Shown: positions 1-9,220, counted from the stretch's first letter. The stretch is DNA of 64,000 nucleotides from Candidatus Gastranaerophilales bacterium (GCA_944325525.1 CALVAK010000002.1:1-64000), one strand, 5' to 3'. Translations and numbers: made by a program. The notes: generated from the letters alone by a model not told the origin.

Positions 1-74
1 GTTTCATCCAGTCTTCTTAATCTTGCCGCACAGCTGGCACCTGCAGCTCCTCCTCCAATTATAACAACTTTCAT
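1..74 (-). CDS. FAD/NAD(P)-dependent oxidoreductase, N-terminal fragment
   Basis: Only the first 24 codons lie in the window; the gene runs off the left edge. The visible start reads MKVVIIGGGAAGASCAARLR, a classic beta-alpha-beta Rossmann fold with the GxGxxG dinucleotide-binding motif, followed by the small residues that usually line the FAD pocket of pyridine nucleotide-disulphide oxidoreductases. An AAAGGA ribosome binding site lies about 7 bases before the ATG, supporting this start. The fold fits NADH oxidase, CoA-disulphide reductase or a similar flavoenzyme; the exact enzyme cannot be told from this stub. Confidence 0.75.
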   Translation of the reverse strand, partial: MKVVIIGGGAAGASCAARLRRLDE

Positions 75-215
75 TTTATTGTCCTTTATAACTTTTTTTC
101 TTGTGTTTTTACAAAATATTTTTTTAATCAATATTGTATTGTTTATAATATCATAAAACTGATAAAAAGCAGTCAATCTCAAGCTATGTGCTCATCACAT
201 AATTTTTATAATAAA

Positions 216-240
216 AGAGCTGATTTAAAAAATCAGCTCT
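216..240 (-). terminator. Rho-independent terminator after SPFH gene
   Basis: Perfect 11-bp stem (216-226 with 230-240) with a 3-base loop. On the minus strand it is followed by a T-rich stretch, just past the stop of the SPFH gene. The plus-strand side is also T-rich, so it may act both ways. Confidence 0.85.
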
Positions 241-245
241 TCATT

Positions 246-1049
246 TTATCTTTTCGTTGATTGCCTGTTACTAAGGTTAATAAAAGGAATTGTATTGCCC
301 ATCATATATGTTGGTAATTTACCATTCCATTTTTGAACAGCCTCATATTCAACAAGTGCTTTGTTTTGGGCAAGTGCATTTGCCCTGATTGACATTGATT
401 TTGCTTCTGCTTCTGCTGTAATTAATCTTTGTTTTGCTTCTTCTTGAATTTGTACTGTTTTGTTTTTTGCTTTTAACGCATCCTGTTCTGCTGTAACTTT
501 GCTTTCAATAGCTCTTTCAAAAACATCTGAATAATTAATTGCTGTAATTTGAAAGTCTGTTACATTTATATAGTTATCTTTTAAATGGTTTTGTAGTTTG
601 ATTAATATTTCACTGGTAGCTTGTTCTCTGTTGGCGACCAGGTCTTGAGCATTCCATTTTCCTATAACGTCTTTAATACTGCCTTCTACAACCGGCATTA
701 ATATTTTATCTTCATAGTCGCTGCCGACTTCTCTGTACATTTTATATGCATTTTCAGGCTGTAAATTATAGTTTATAACGTAAGAAATTTTTGCCTGCTG
801 GATGTCTTTTGTATAAACAGCTGTTGTTATATCTCTCTTTTGTGTTCTTACATTCATTGTTACTATTTTGGAAATGAAAGGTGTTACAAAATGAATACCT
901 TCAGGGAAACTTTGGTCAGAAACAACGCCCAAAGTGACCTTAACTCCTCTTTCCCCAACGCCTACCATTGCAATCGGGTTACAGAGTATAACAAATAAAA
1001 TTAATAATGAAATAATCATTATCTGAGTTGTTATTTTGCTTCCATTCAT
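246..1049 (-). CDS. SPFH/Band 7 (prohibitin-like) membrane protein
   Basis: 267 aa. An N-terminal membrane segment (about residues 9-28) is followed by an SPFH/Band 7 domain (about 30-205) starting with the typical GVGERGVKVTLG stretch, then an Ala/Glu/Lys-rich coiled coil and the prohibitin-type tail with QKWNGKLPTYMMG. Prohibitin-like proteins form large membrane-bound ring scaffolds, often modulating membrane proteases such as FtsH; no protease gene is beside it here. It follows a 64-aa membrane protein gene by 14 bases, so the two are probably cotranscribed. An AAAGG ribosome binding site supports the start. The family call is firm; the physiological role is not. Confidence 0.88.
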   Translation of the reverse strand: MNGSKITTQIMIISLLILFVILCNPIAMVGVGERGVKVTLGVVSDQSFPEGIHFVTPFISKIVTMNVRTQKRDITTAVYTKDIQQAKISYVINYNLQPENAYKMYREVGSDYEDKILMPVVEGSIKDVIGKWNAQDLVANREQATSEILIKLQNHLKDNYINVTDFQITAINYSDVFERAIESKVTAEQDALKAKNKTVQIQEEAKQRLITAEAEAKSMSIRANALAQNKALVEYEAVQKWNGKLPTYMMGNTIPFINLSNRQSTKR

Positions 1050-1063
1050 AATTTTAAACCTTT

Positions 1064-1258
1064 CTACTGAGTTAACCCTATTATTGCAAATACTATATAT
1101 ACGGCTACAATAAACAATATAAAAATTCCGTAGACTTTTAAAATTAAACTGCCATATTTTTTGTAAAGATTAACATTACAAATAATACTTATAAGCGTAA
1201 TAATAATATTTGACAATATAAATAGTGCAAGTAAAAATAATAGTACTCTTAAAGCCAT
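1064..1258 (-). CDS. Small two-helix membrane protein
   Basis: 64 aa, almost wholly hydrophobic, with two predicted membrane helices (about residues 2-26 and 38-62) separated by a short polar turn NLYKKYG. No family is recognised. It sits 14 bases upstream of the SPFH gene on the same strand, and a GAGAG-type ribosome binding site precedes its ATG. The pairing suggests a small partner for the SPFH scaffold, comparable in arrangement to NfeD-like partners but with no sequence resemblance that I can see. That role is inference only. Confidence 0.6.
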   Translation of the reverse strand: MALRVLLFLLALFILSNIIITLISIICNVNLYKKYGSLILKVYGIFILFIVAVYIVFAIIGLTQ

Positions 1259-1489
1259 AAAGTCTCTCTTTCCTTCAATGTAATATTTTTTGCCGGGTTT
1301 GTCAATATTACCTAGATAATTACGACTTGTAAAATATTTGATTTAATTTTGTCGAATGTAAAGTAATACTCAGTTTGATGGATAAAAGCAGCGGGAATGA
1401 AAACAGATGAAAAAGAAGTTGTGATATAAGATTATGTTACTAAAGACTTAATCTGCCTAAATTGAAGTAAATAAATATAAAAATACCGG

Positions 1490-1915
1490 TTACGAACTAT
1501 CTTTGTTTGATGTTGTCTGTCCTGCTAATTTGTTTAAAATATCTTGGAAGTTTTCTATAGGTTTAAACGAAAATCCGCATTTTTCTGACATTACACCGTG
1601 CATTTTTAAAATTTCTTCCGAAGGATATCTTCTGCATATTGATGGCCTTAACTTATGGATTGTGCATATTCTTTGTTCTTTATCAAATTTATTACATTTA
1701 AAAACAAGTCCGTTTTTATCTTTATCTATTATTTCAAGGAAGGTATAAAAAGGGTGCAATCTTTTTAATTTATTGAATTCTTCCTCTGTTTTAATAATTC
1801 CTTTTCTGTGATTTACATATATTTTAGAACAGCAGTCTCCGCATCTGTTGCAGCTGCCGAATCTATAGTATGTCCGCCTTAATATGTATTTATAGAATAA
1901 TTTTTTTATTAACAT
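1490..1915 (-). CDS. YkgJ-type cysteine cluster protein
   Basis: 141 aa. It carries the zinc/iron-chelating cysteine cluster of the YkgJ (UPF0153) family: C22, C25, C28 and C29 in CNRCGDCC, then C74, C84, C94 (within RPSICRRYP) and C113 (EKCG). These are small soluble proteins presumed to bind a metal or Fe-S cluster; no reaction is established. It is divergent from uvrC with only 46 bases between start codons. There is no ribosome binding site; an extended -10 box (TGATATAAT) lies 7 bases before the ATG, implying a leaderless or near-leaderless message. Confidence 0.85.
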   Translation of the reverse strand: MLIKKLFYKYILRRTYYRFGSCNRCGDCCSKIYVNHRKGIIKTEEEFNKLKRLHPFYTFLEIIDKDKNGLVFKCNKFDKEQRICTIHKLRPSICRRYPSEEILKMHGVMSEKCGFSFKPIENFQDILNKLAGQTTSNKDSS

Positions 1916-1961
1916 ACACTATATTATATCAACATATTTCAAACTGTTGTAAAATATTATT
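1916..1961. promoter_or_regulatory. Divergent, probably leaderless promoters of ykgJ-like gene and uvrC
   Basis: On the minus strand, TATAAT (complement of 1923-1928) with an upstream TGA extension lies 7 bases before the ykgJ-like ATG. On the plus strand, TAAAAT (1950-1955) lies exactly 6 bases before the uvrC ATG. Neither gene has a Shine-Dalgarno sequence, and no good -35 box is visible for either. With normal spacing both transcripts would begin at or next to the start codon. Confidence 0.5.
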
Positions 1962-3806
1962 ATGGATATAAAAGAGCAGTTAAGATTAATTCCTGAGTCA
2001 AGCGGTTCTTATCAATTTTTTGATAAGGAAAATACAATTATATATGTCGGTAAGGCAAAAAATCTTAAAAGGCGTGTTTCAAGTTATTTTAACAAAAAGC
2101 ATACTTCTGTAAAACTATCAGTTATGGTTCCTCAAATAAAAAAAATTGAGTTTATTATAACTAATTCTGAGGTTGAAGCATTAATATTGGAATCTCATTT
2201 AATAAAGAAGTATAAACCCAAATATAATGTTTTATTAAAAGATGATAAGAAATTCCCGTATTTTCTTATAACAAAAGAAGATTATCCAAGAATTCTTGTT
2301 GTAAGAAAAAGGAATAAAAATATGCTTGAGGGGAAATATTACGGGCCATATACTAATGCAAAAGCAATGTATGCAACTCTTGATTTATTAAAAAAACTTT
2401 TTCCTTTAAAGCAGTGTAAAACACCCAAATTTAAAGACAGACCCTGCATATATTATCAAATAGGCAGATGTATGGCACCATGTCAGAAAAAAATAACTCC
2501 TGACGAGTATAAGAAATTAATAAGAAATGTAGAACTTTTTCTGTCAGGAAAACAAATGCAGCTTGTTGATGAATTAAAAAAAGTTATGGAAAAATATTCT
2601 CAACTTCAGGAATATGAAAAAGCTGCTAAGTACCGTGATAGCTATTTTGATGTTTTAAAAACAATTGAAAAACAGAAAGTTGTATATGAAAATACAAATA
2701 TTAACCAGGATATAATTTCAATTAGTTCTGATGAATTTTTATGCGGTATTTCTTTGCTTCAAATAAGAGACGGCAGACTTACAAATAAAAAAGATTTTGA
2801 AATTTCAAAAGCAGATTATGATAGCAATGAAGAAATAATCAGTTATTTTATAAAAGAATATTATCAAATGTCTGATGATATACCGGACGAAATAATTACA
2901 TCAACTAAAATCAGTGATGAAGATAATGATATATATGAAAAGTGGCTGAGCTTTAAAAAGGAATCTGATGTTCATATTAATTCAAGAATAAATAAAAAGA
3001 ATAATGAAATTATAGAGCTTGCTTTTAAAAACTCAGAATATCATTTAAACGAAATAAAAATAAAATCTTTGCAGGAAATACAAAATAATTATAATGAAAC
3101 AGGTTCTTATATACAGGAAAAATTAGGACTAAACAAATTTCCTCATAGGGTTGAATGTTTTGATATTTCTCATATACAAGGAACTAATACAGTTGCTTCT
3201 ATGGTAAGTTTTTATAACGGTATGCCGCAAAAAAGTGAATATAAAAAATTTAAAATAAAATCGCTTGAAGAAGGAAAACCCGATGATTTCAAGTCTATGA
3301 GGGAAGTTATTACAAGAAGATATTCAAGACTTCAAAAAGAAAATCTTCCTTTTCCTGACTTAATTATAATTGACGGCGGAAAAGGACAATTATCCTCTGC
3401 TGTTCAAATATTAGAAGAATTAAACATAAAAAATCAAAATATTGTTTCTTTAGCAAAAAGAATAGAAGAAGTATTTATACCCGGAAAATCTCAGCCTGTT
3501 ATATTTCCGGTTAACTCACAGGCATTATTTTTCTTTCAAAGAATAAGGGATGAAGCTCACAGATATGCTATAACCTATCACAGACTTTTAAGAGAAAAAG
3601 AAGCGTTGCATTCTGATTTGGATAATATAAAAGGGTTATATTTAAAAAATAAGAAGCTTCTTCTGGAAAAATATTCTTCGGTAGCAAGAATTGCAAAACT
3701 TACAAAAGAAGAATTAATGCTTTTACTATCAAAAAATCAAGCACAATTAGTATATGATTATTTTAATACTAAATTAAAAAAGCTTGACACTAAAAATACC
3801 GGTTGA
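1962..3806 (+). CDS. uvrC: Excinuclease ABC subunit C
   Basis: 614 aa, normal UvrC length. Order of domains: GIY-YIG nuclease at the N-terminus (about 11-95, with Y17, Y28-V-G30 and R37/R38), a four-cysteine Fe-S site (C152, C162, C170, C174), a UVR motif helix pair (about 203-229), the RNase H-like second nuclease domain (about 390-540, starting VECFDISHIQG) and a C-terminal helix-hairpin-helix (about 553-605). UvrC makes both incisions around bulky lesions in nucleotide excision repair after UvrAB loading. No SD sequence is present; see the promoter entry upstream. The downstream radical SAM gene begins 33 bases later on the same strand. Confidence 0.98.
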   Translation: MDIKEQLRLIPESSGSYQFFDKENTIIYVGKAKNLKRRVSSYFNKKHTSVKLSVMVPQIKKIEFIITNSEVEALILESHLIKKYKPKYNVLLKDDKKFPYFLITKEDYPRILVVRKRNKNMLEGKYYGPYTNAKAMYATLDLLKKLFPLKQCKTPKFKDRPCIYYQIGRCMAPCQKKITPDEYKKLIRNVELFLSGKQMQLVDELKKVMEKYSQLQEYEKAAKYRDSYFDVLKTIEKQKVVYENTNINQDIISISSDEFLCGISLLQIRDGRLTNKKDFEISKADYDSNEEIISYFIKEYYQMSDDIPDEIITSTKISDEDNDIYEKWLSFKKESDVHINSRINKKNNEIIELAFKNSEYHLNEIKIKSLQEIQNNYNETGSYIQEKLGLNKFPHRVECFDISHIQGTNTVASMVSFYNGMPQKSEYKKFKIKSLEEGKPDDFKSMREVITRRYSRLQKENLPFPDLIIIDGGKGQLSSAVQILEELNIKNQNIVSLAKRIEEVFIPGKSQPVIFPVNSQALFFFQRIRDEAHRYAITYHRLLREKEALHSDLDNIKGLYLKNKKLLLEKYSSVARIAKLTKEELMLLLSKNQAQLVYDYFNTKLKKLDTKNTG

Positions 3807-3839
3807 TACCATTTCTATATAAAAAGAAAAGAGCGAGTT

Positions 3840-4934
3840 ATGACAAAAAATATATTAGAAAAACCGCAGCAAATCACTTTTGATATTACAGACAGATGTC
3901 AAATGCAGTGCGTTACATGTTCTAAATGGAAAACTTCAGCAGCTGATGTTTTGGATAAGGAACTTACAACCCAGGAGTGGAAAGATATTCTTGTAAAATT
4001 ACACAACTGGCTCGGTGACGGTTTTTGGTTCTGCTTTTCCGGCGGTGAGCCATTTTTAAGGCAGGATATATTTGAACTCGCAGAATTCGCTAATTCTTTG
4101 AATATAAAAGTAGCATCAATGACAAATGCTTTTAGTATTCAGCATTTGTATGAAAGAATTGTTGATTCTCCTATTGAATCTCTCAATATTTCTCTGAATG
4201 CTGTTAATAATCCGTTAATTCACGATGAATCAAGAGGAAGACAGGGATCTTATGAAAAAACAATCAATGCTATTAAAGAGCTTACACGATTAAGAAATGA
4301 AAAGAAATCTAATCTAGGTATAAACATTGCTACAATAATGCTGCCTGAAAATTTGAATGAATTAATTCCTCTGGTTGAATTCGTGACTAAGAATAAAATT
4401 AACGGAATAATGTTCCAACTGCTTGATGATAAAGAATCTTTTCACGGATATATATATCAGAAAGATTGTAAAACCGGTTCTTATAAAATGCCTGATGAAT
4501 TAAGATTAAAATATCAAAATATGTCAAAACGAGCTATTGAAGTTATTGACAGATTGATTGAAATGAAACAGGTCGGACATTCAATTTATAATTCATATGA
4601 GCAATTGGAGGCAATGAAAATATTTTTCAATAATCCTGACGATATTTTAAATAATATAGTTTGTGATGTTGGGAGAACAAATTTTGCTATAGATCCTTAT
4701 GGAGATGTAAGATTATGCTTTAATATGGAACCTGTAGGAAATATTAAAAACATACTTCCGGAAGAAATATGGGTAAACGAAAAATCAGAGAAATGCAGAC
4801 AGAAAACAAAAACTTGCAAAATGTATTGCAGATTACTAAATTGTAATTTTAAACATAATTTTGCTAATTTTAATAAAAATTTTTTTCAAAAGTGTATGAA
4901 TAAGTTAATTCGAATGATTTCAGGCAAGGCATAA
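3840..4934 (+). CDS. Radical SAM/SPASM-type protein
   Basis: 364 aa. The CxxxCxxC motif that binds the catalytic 4Fe-4S cluster is C20-C24-C27, and GGEP (residues 68-71) binds SAM. The C-terminal part has a SPASM/twitch-like run of cysteines (CDVGR, RLCFN, then KCRQKTKTCKMYC and NC) and the phrase FAIDPYGDVRLCFN, typical of enzymes that carry auxiliary Fe-S clusters and act on peptides or coenzyme precursors. A substrate cannot be named. It is followed after one base by the DUF815 ATPase gene, so the two are almost certainly cotranslated; no precursor-peptide gene is visible nearby. GAGCGAG-like sequence lies before the ATG. Confidence 0.85.
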   Translation: MTKNILEKPQQITFDITDRCQMQCVTCSKWKTSAADVLDKELTTQEWKDILVKLHNWLGDGFWFCFSGGEPFLRQDIFELAEFANSLNIKVASMTNAFSIQHLYERIVDSPIESLNISLNAVNNPLIHDESRGRQGSYEKTINAIKELTRLRNEKKSNLGINIATIMLPENLNELIPLVEFVTKNKINGIMFQLLDDKESFHGYIYQKDCKTGSYKMPDELRLKYQNMSKRAIEVIDRLIEMKQVGHSIYNSYEQLEAMKIFFNNPDDILNNIVCDVGRTNFAIDPYGDVRLCFNMEPVGNIKNILPEEIWVNEKSEKCRQKTKTCKMYCRLLNCNFKHNFANFNKNFFQKCMNKLIRMISGKA

Positions 4935-4935
4935 T

Positions 4936-6147
4936 ATGAATAAGAATATTACTTCTTTATTGTTAATTTCAATTTTTAAAAATGTATTGAAAGATGAAAT
5001 AGTTTCTTCTTTTATTAAATTTTTAGAACTACTTCAAAATGATGTTCATGTTGAAGAAGTTCTCCGCTCATATTCTGATTTTTCATATTATTTGTATAAT
5101 GCACAGTACAATCAGAATTTGTATGACTATGTAAAGCATTTAATATATACTGATGAGAATATTTTATCAAACGGATGCGGAAACTGCATAAAAGAAAACA
5201 ATCAAATAATACAAACAGCAGCTTATGAACTTTCTCTTTTTGATAAGTTATTAGATTTTGACTATAATTTTGTGAAAAAAATCTTTATTAATAAATTTCC
5301 GGAATATTCGGATATCGCTTCTCATTTGCCGGCTTTTTATACAACAGGAAAAGAAAGTTTTAATATTGATAATATATTAAAGTCATATTCTAAATATGGT
5401 TATGGAATTTTTGCCTGCTATAATGCTTTTAAATTTGACAGTAATAAAGTTATAATGCCTGTAAAGTATTTTAATGCTATGACTTTTGATGAATTGAAAA
5501 ATTACAGCTACCAAAAAGAAGTTATAAGACAGAATACAGAAGCTTTTTTAAACGGCAAAGAGGCAAATAATGTTCTTCTATACGGTGACAGAGGCTGCGG
5601 TAAATCTTCTACTGTTAAGGCCCTAATTAATGAATTTTCTGATTATAATTTAAAAATAATACAGGTTTATAAAGAAAGTTTTATTTACCTTCAAGAGTTG
5701 TATGAAAAAATAAGAAATCTTCCTTTAAAATTTATAATTTTTGCAGACGATATTTCTTTTGAAGAAGATGATAAAAACTTCTCTTCAATAAAAGCTGTTC
5801 TTGAGGGTTCTTTAACAAATAGACCGGAGAATACAGTAATTTATGCAACAACAAACAGAATACATCTTGTTAAAGAAAGTTTTTCTTCTAGAGAAGGCAA
5901 TGAAATTCACTATAATGATACTATCGATGAAATGGTATCATTATCTGACAGGTTCGGTATAATGCTTACATTCTCATCTTTAACAAAAAATGAATATCTT
6001 GATATAGTTAAACAAATTGCAGGTGATTGCTGCGTACAAATTTCTGATGATTTATATAAGCAGGCGGAAGAATTTTCTATGTTAAAAGGAATAAGAACTC
6101 CACGTATTGCAAGACAGTTTATTACAGATTATATCTCTAAACATTAA
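4936..6147 (+). CDS. DUF815 family AAA+ ATPase
   Basis: 403 aa. Walker A is GDRGCGKS (217-224) and the Walker B-like segment is FADDISFE (D271-D272), both characteristic of DUF815 P-loop ATPases, followed by sensor-type text YATTNRIHL. The N-terminal 200 residues are helical and of unknown role. The ATPase domain family is widely conserved but has no settled function. The start codon is one base after the stop of the radical SAM gene, implying translational coupling and perhaps a shared process such as maturation of a metalloenzyme. That link is inference from position. Confidence 0.85.
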   Translation: MNKNITSLLLISIFKNVLKDEIVSSFIKFLELLQNDVHVEEVLRSYSDFSYYLYNAQYNQNLYDYVKHLIYTDENILSNGCGNCIKENNQIIQTAAYELSLFDKLLDFDYNFVKKIFINKFPEYSDIASHLPAFYTTGKESFNIDNILKSYSKYGYGIFACYNAFKFDSNKVIMPVKYFNAMTFDELKNYSYQKEVIRQNTEAFLNGKEANNVLLYGDRGCGKSSTVKALINEFSDYNLKIIQVYKESFIYLQELYEKIRNLPLKFIIFADDISFEEDDKNFSSIKAVLEGSLTNRPENTVIYATTNRIHLVKESFSSREGNEIHYNDTIDEMVSLSDRFGIMLTFSSLTKNEYLDIVKQIAGDCCVQISDDLYKQAEEFSMLKGIRTPRIARQFITDYISKH

Positions 6148-6158
6148 GCTTATTTTTA

Positions 6159-6186
6159 TTGCAATGAATGTAGTTTAAGATATAAT
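6159..6186 (+). promoter_or_regulatory. proB promoter, leaderless geometry
   Basis: TTGCAA (6159-6164), 16-bp spacer, perfect TATAAT (6181-6186). Only six bases (6187-6192) separate the -10 box from the ATG of proB at 6193, so transcription should begin at the start codon. No SD sequence could fit. Confidence 0.6.
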
Positions 6187-6192
6187 AATTCT

Positions 6193-7326
6193 ATGAATAT
6201 TAATAATTTTAAAAGAATAGTTTTTAAATTCGGTACAAATGTATTAAGAAATGAAGATAAAGAAATTTCATTGTCTCGTATATATTCTTTCATTGAAGAT
6301 ATTTCAAAGCTCCAAAAACAGGGGAAAGAAGTAATAATAATAACATCAGGAGCAGTAGGACTTGGTTCAAAAAGATTAAATATAGACTCAAAGGTTAGTT
6401 TGTCCGTAAAACAGGCTTGTGCAGCAGTCGGTCAATGCCAGCTTATGTCTATATATGAAGACGGATTTAATAAGTATTCAATTAACACTGCACAAATTCT
6501 TTTAACAGAGGATGATTTTTCTAACAGAGTGAAGTATTTAAGTATAAACAATGTATTAAATACATTGTTATCATTAAATGTAATTCCTGTTATAAACCAG
6601 AATGATACAGTTTCAACAACCGAACTTGAAGAAGCCGGTAATCCATTATATGGAGTTAGTTTTTCAGATAATGATAAACTCTCCGCTCTTGTAGCGAGTA
6701 AGTTAGATGCTGACTTGCTTGTTATTCTCTCAGATATTGAAGGATTATATGATAAAAATCCTAAAGAAAACTCAGATGCAAAATTAATCCCTGAAGTAAA
6801 AAAAATGACTAAAGAGATTGAGTCTTGTGCAAGCTCTGCATCTTCTGGAGGCAGGGGAGGAATGATAACAAAATTAGAAGCAGCAAAAGTTGTTACTCAT
6901 TCAGGTGGTTATGTAGTTATAGCAAACGGTAAATCACCTCAAATCATAAAGAGATTGTTTTCAGGCGAAAAAACAGGTACTCTGTTTTATCCTGTAGAAC
7001 AAATGTCTCAAAAAAGAAGATGGATTGCTTATGCTACTAATATTTCCGGTCAAATAATTGTAAATGAAGGTGCTAAAAAAGCAGTTATAGAAGAGAATAA
7101 AAGTCTGCTTGCTATAGGAATATTAAAAATAAATGGTAAATTTAACAGAGGAGATGTTGTCTCAATAGTTGACGAAAATAAAAAAGAATTTGCAAGAGGA
7201 ATCGCAAATTATTCTTCTCAGGATTGCAAAAAAATAATTGGTGTTCACTCTGAAAACATATATGATATACTCGGACACAAAAATTATGATGCAGTCATTA
7301 CCAAAGATAATATTGCTATTTTATAG
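6193..7326 (+). CDS. proB: Glutamate 5-kinase
   Basis: 377 aa, the long form. An amino-acid kinase domain (about 1-260, starting KRIVFKFGTNVLR, with SGAVGLGSKRL and SASSGGRGGMITKLEAA) is followed by a C-terminal PUA domain (about 275-365). It phosphorylates the gamma-carboxylate of glutamate with ATP, the first and usually proline-inhibited step of proline synthesis in the cytosol. proA follows after eight bases with its own AGGAG, so the pair forms the usual proBA operon. The start codon lies 6 bases after a strong -10 box, suggesting leaderless translation. Confidence 0.97.
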   Translation: MNINNFKRIVFKFGTNVLRNEDKEISLSRIYSFIEDISKLQKQGKEVIIITSGAVGLGSKRLNIDSKVSLSVKQACAAVGQCQLMSIYEDGFNKYSINTAQILLTEDDFSNRVKYLSINNVLNTLLSLNVIPVINQNDTVSTTELEEAGNPLYGVSFSDNDKLSALVASKLDADLLVILSDIEGLYDKNPKENSDAKLIPEVKKMTKEIESCASSASSGGRGGMITKLEAAKVVTHSGGYVVIANGKSPQIIKRLFSGEKTGTLFYPVEQMSQKRRWIAYATNISGQIIVNEGAKKAVIEENKSLLAIGILKINGKFNRGDVVSIVDENKKEFARGIANYSSQDCKKIIGVHSENIYDILGHKNYDAVITKDNIAIL

Positions 7327-7334
7327 GAGATAAT

Positions 7335-8627
7335 ATGTTAGATGTAATTGAAACTGCAAAAAGAGCAAAAGAAGCTTCAATTCAAGCATTAAAACTTTCA
7401 ACAGACATAAAAAATAATGCATTATCTAAATTTGCTGCTTTTCTTGAAACTAATAAAAATGAAATTCTTGCAGCAAATACTTTAGACTTGAATAATGCAA
7501 AAGAACTATTGAAAAATGGTCAAATTACTGAGTCTTTATACAATCGCTTGAAACTTGATGAAAATAAACTGAGGGATATGATTCAAGGAGTTAAAGATAT
7601 TATTTCTCTTGATGACCCAATAAATAAAACACTCTGGTCAAGAGAGATTGCTGACGGAATGACTTTAAAAAAAGTAAGCTGTCCTATCGGTGTTATTGGT
7701 GTTATTTTTGAAGCAAGACCTGATGTAATTTCACAAATATCCTCCCTTGCAATAAAATCTTCAAATGCCGTAATTTTAAAAGGTGGAAGTGAAGCTGTTA
7801 ATACAAATAAAATTATTTTTTCAATTTTAAGTGAGTCTGTATCAACTGTTAAAGATTTTCCGCAAAACCTGGTAAATATTATTTTCTCAAGAGAAGATGT
7901 AACTCAACTTCTTAATGCAGATGATTATATTGATTTAATAATACCAAGGGGATCAAATTCTCTTGTAAAATATATAAAATCAAATACTAAGATTCCTGTT
8001 TTAGGTCATTCTGACGGAATATGCCATATATATATTGATTCTGAAGCTGATATTAAAAAAGCAATAGATATTAGTATAGATTCAAAATGCCAGTATCCAA
8101 GTGCTTGTAATTCTGTTGAAACAATACTTATTCACAAAGATATTGTTGATTCAGTATTTAAAAAATTAATTTGGGCTTTTAAACAAAATAACGTCAAAGT
8201 TAAAGTTGATGACAAATTAATTAATTTTGATGATTCTCTTGAACTGGCACAAGAAAAAGATTGGAAAACAGAATACAGTGATAAAATAATTTCAGTAAAA
8301 CAAGTTGCATCTCTTGATGAAGCAGTTATTCATATAAATAAATACGGTTCGGGACATACTGACTGTATAGTTACAGAAAATGACAATAATGCAGAAAAGT
8401 TTATGTTATATGTTGATTCTGCTGGAGTATATAAAAACGCATCTACACGTTTCGCAGATGGTTTTAGATACGGTTTTGGAGCAGAAGTCGGTATTTCAAC
8501 AAATAAAACCCACGCAAGAGGCCCTGTAGGATTAGATGGGCTTACTATTTATAAATATAAACTCACTGGTTCAGGAGATATTGTTGCTGATTTTGTATCC
8601 GGAAAAAGAAATTTTAATAAAAATTAA
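7335..8627 (+). CDS. proA: Gamma-glutamyl phosphate reductase
   Basis: 430 aa, aldehyde dehydrogenase fold. Text such as PIGVIGVIFEARPDVISQI, the catalytic cysteine C258 in YPSACNSVET, and the C-terminal block NASTRFADGFRYGFGAEVGIST with the family ending THARGPVGLDGLTIYKY are diagnostic. It reduces gamma-glutamyl phosphate with NADPH to glutamate semialdehyde, which cyclises on the way to proline. It is the second gene of the proBA operon, preceded by AGGAG. No proC lies in the window. Confidence 0.98.
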   Translation: MLDVIETAKRAKEASIQALKLSTDIKNNALSKFAAFLETNKNEILAANTLDLNNAKELLKNGQITESLYNRLKLDENKLRDMIQGVKDIISLDDPINKTLWSREIADGMTLKKVSCPIGVIGVIFEARPDVISQISSLAIKSSNAVILKGGSEAVNTNKIIFSILSESVSTVKDFPQNLVNIIFSREDVTQLLNADDYIDLIIPRGSNSLVKYIKSNTKIPVLGHSDGICHIYIDSEADIKKAIDISIDSKCQYPSACNSVETILIHKDIVDSVFKKLIWAFKQNNVKVKVDDKLINFDDSLELAQEKDWKTEYSDKIISVKQVASLDEAVIHINKYGSGHTDCIVTENDNNAEKFMLYVDSAGVYKNASTRFADGFRYGFGAEVGISTNKTHARGPVGLDGLTIYKYKLTGSGDIVADFVSGKRNFNKN

Positions 8628-8652
8628 GTAATTTTTAATAGCAAAAAATTAT

Positions 8653-8681
8653 TTCACAGTTTTTTATCATTTTAGTTATAA
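8653..8681 (+). promoter_or_regulatory. Candidate promoter of the 169-aa protein gene
   Basis: TTCACA (8653-8658), 17-bp spacer, TTATAA (8676-8681), then AAAGGAG just before the ATG at 8696. Spacing is ideal but both boxes are one or two mismatches from consensus. Confidence 0.35.
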
Positions 8682-8695
8682 AAAAGGAGTTTAAT

Positions 8696-9205
8696 ATGAT
8701 TTCAAAAGTAATGGCATCAAATGTTCAGCCTTCAAAAGCATATTCAATAAAAAAACAATATACACCTTCATTCGGTTTTGCAAGATTAAATGAATATGGA
8801 CGTACAACCGCTGATTCATTTAATTATACTCATAATACTTTTCTTCACCAGGATATGTTCAGAAGACAAGGAATTTTCAGAAAATCTGCAATAGAAAAAG
8901 AACTTGATAATTTAGATTTTGATGAAATTTGTACAAAATACGGCTGTACTGAAAACGGTGCTGAAAATGCTGCTTTTATAAAAAGCCAGATTCTTTCAAA
9001 GAAGGGACAAAAGGCGTATGAATTTTTAGTTCCCAAAGAAGAAAGAGACAGAGGATTAAGATCTTTATATTCTGCGAACTATGATAATCCGGATTTAACT
9101 TTAAATGATACTAAAGAATTACTTGAATTGGCAAAAGCTTCAATGGATAATGATGAATATATTAAAAATGTCGGGCTTTTAGAAGCTGGTACTGTTAAAT
9201 ACTAA
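8696..9205 (+). CDS. Hypothetical protein, possibly lineage-specific
   Basis: 169 aa, no family recognised. The first 35 residues are polar and basic with no signal peptide, leading into TPSFGFARLNEYGRTTADSF. The rest is mainly helical and charged (for example IEKELDNLDFDEICTKYGC). A strong AAAGGAG ribosome binding site lies 7 bases before the ATG, a candidate promoter is present, and a strong terminator follows, so it looks like a monocistronic, well-expressed gene. Two cysteines are present (ICTKYGC). No function can be assigned. Confidence 0.75.
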   Translation: MISKVMASNVQPSKAYSIKKQYTPSFGFARLNEYGRTTADSFNYTHNTFLHQDMFRRQGIFRKSAIEKELDNLDFDEICTKYGCTENGAENAAFIKSQILSKKGQKAYEFLVPKEERDRGLRSLYSANYDNPDLTLNDTKELLELAKASMDNDEYIKNVGLLEAGTVKY

Positions 9206-9220
9206 ATGGTTTTTTCATAT

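Noticed and set aside
1259..1489. Small gene in the 231-base gap
   Set aside because: Only very short frames without ribosome binding sites; nothing else seen.
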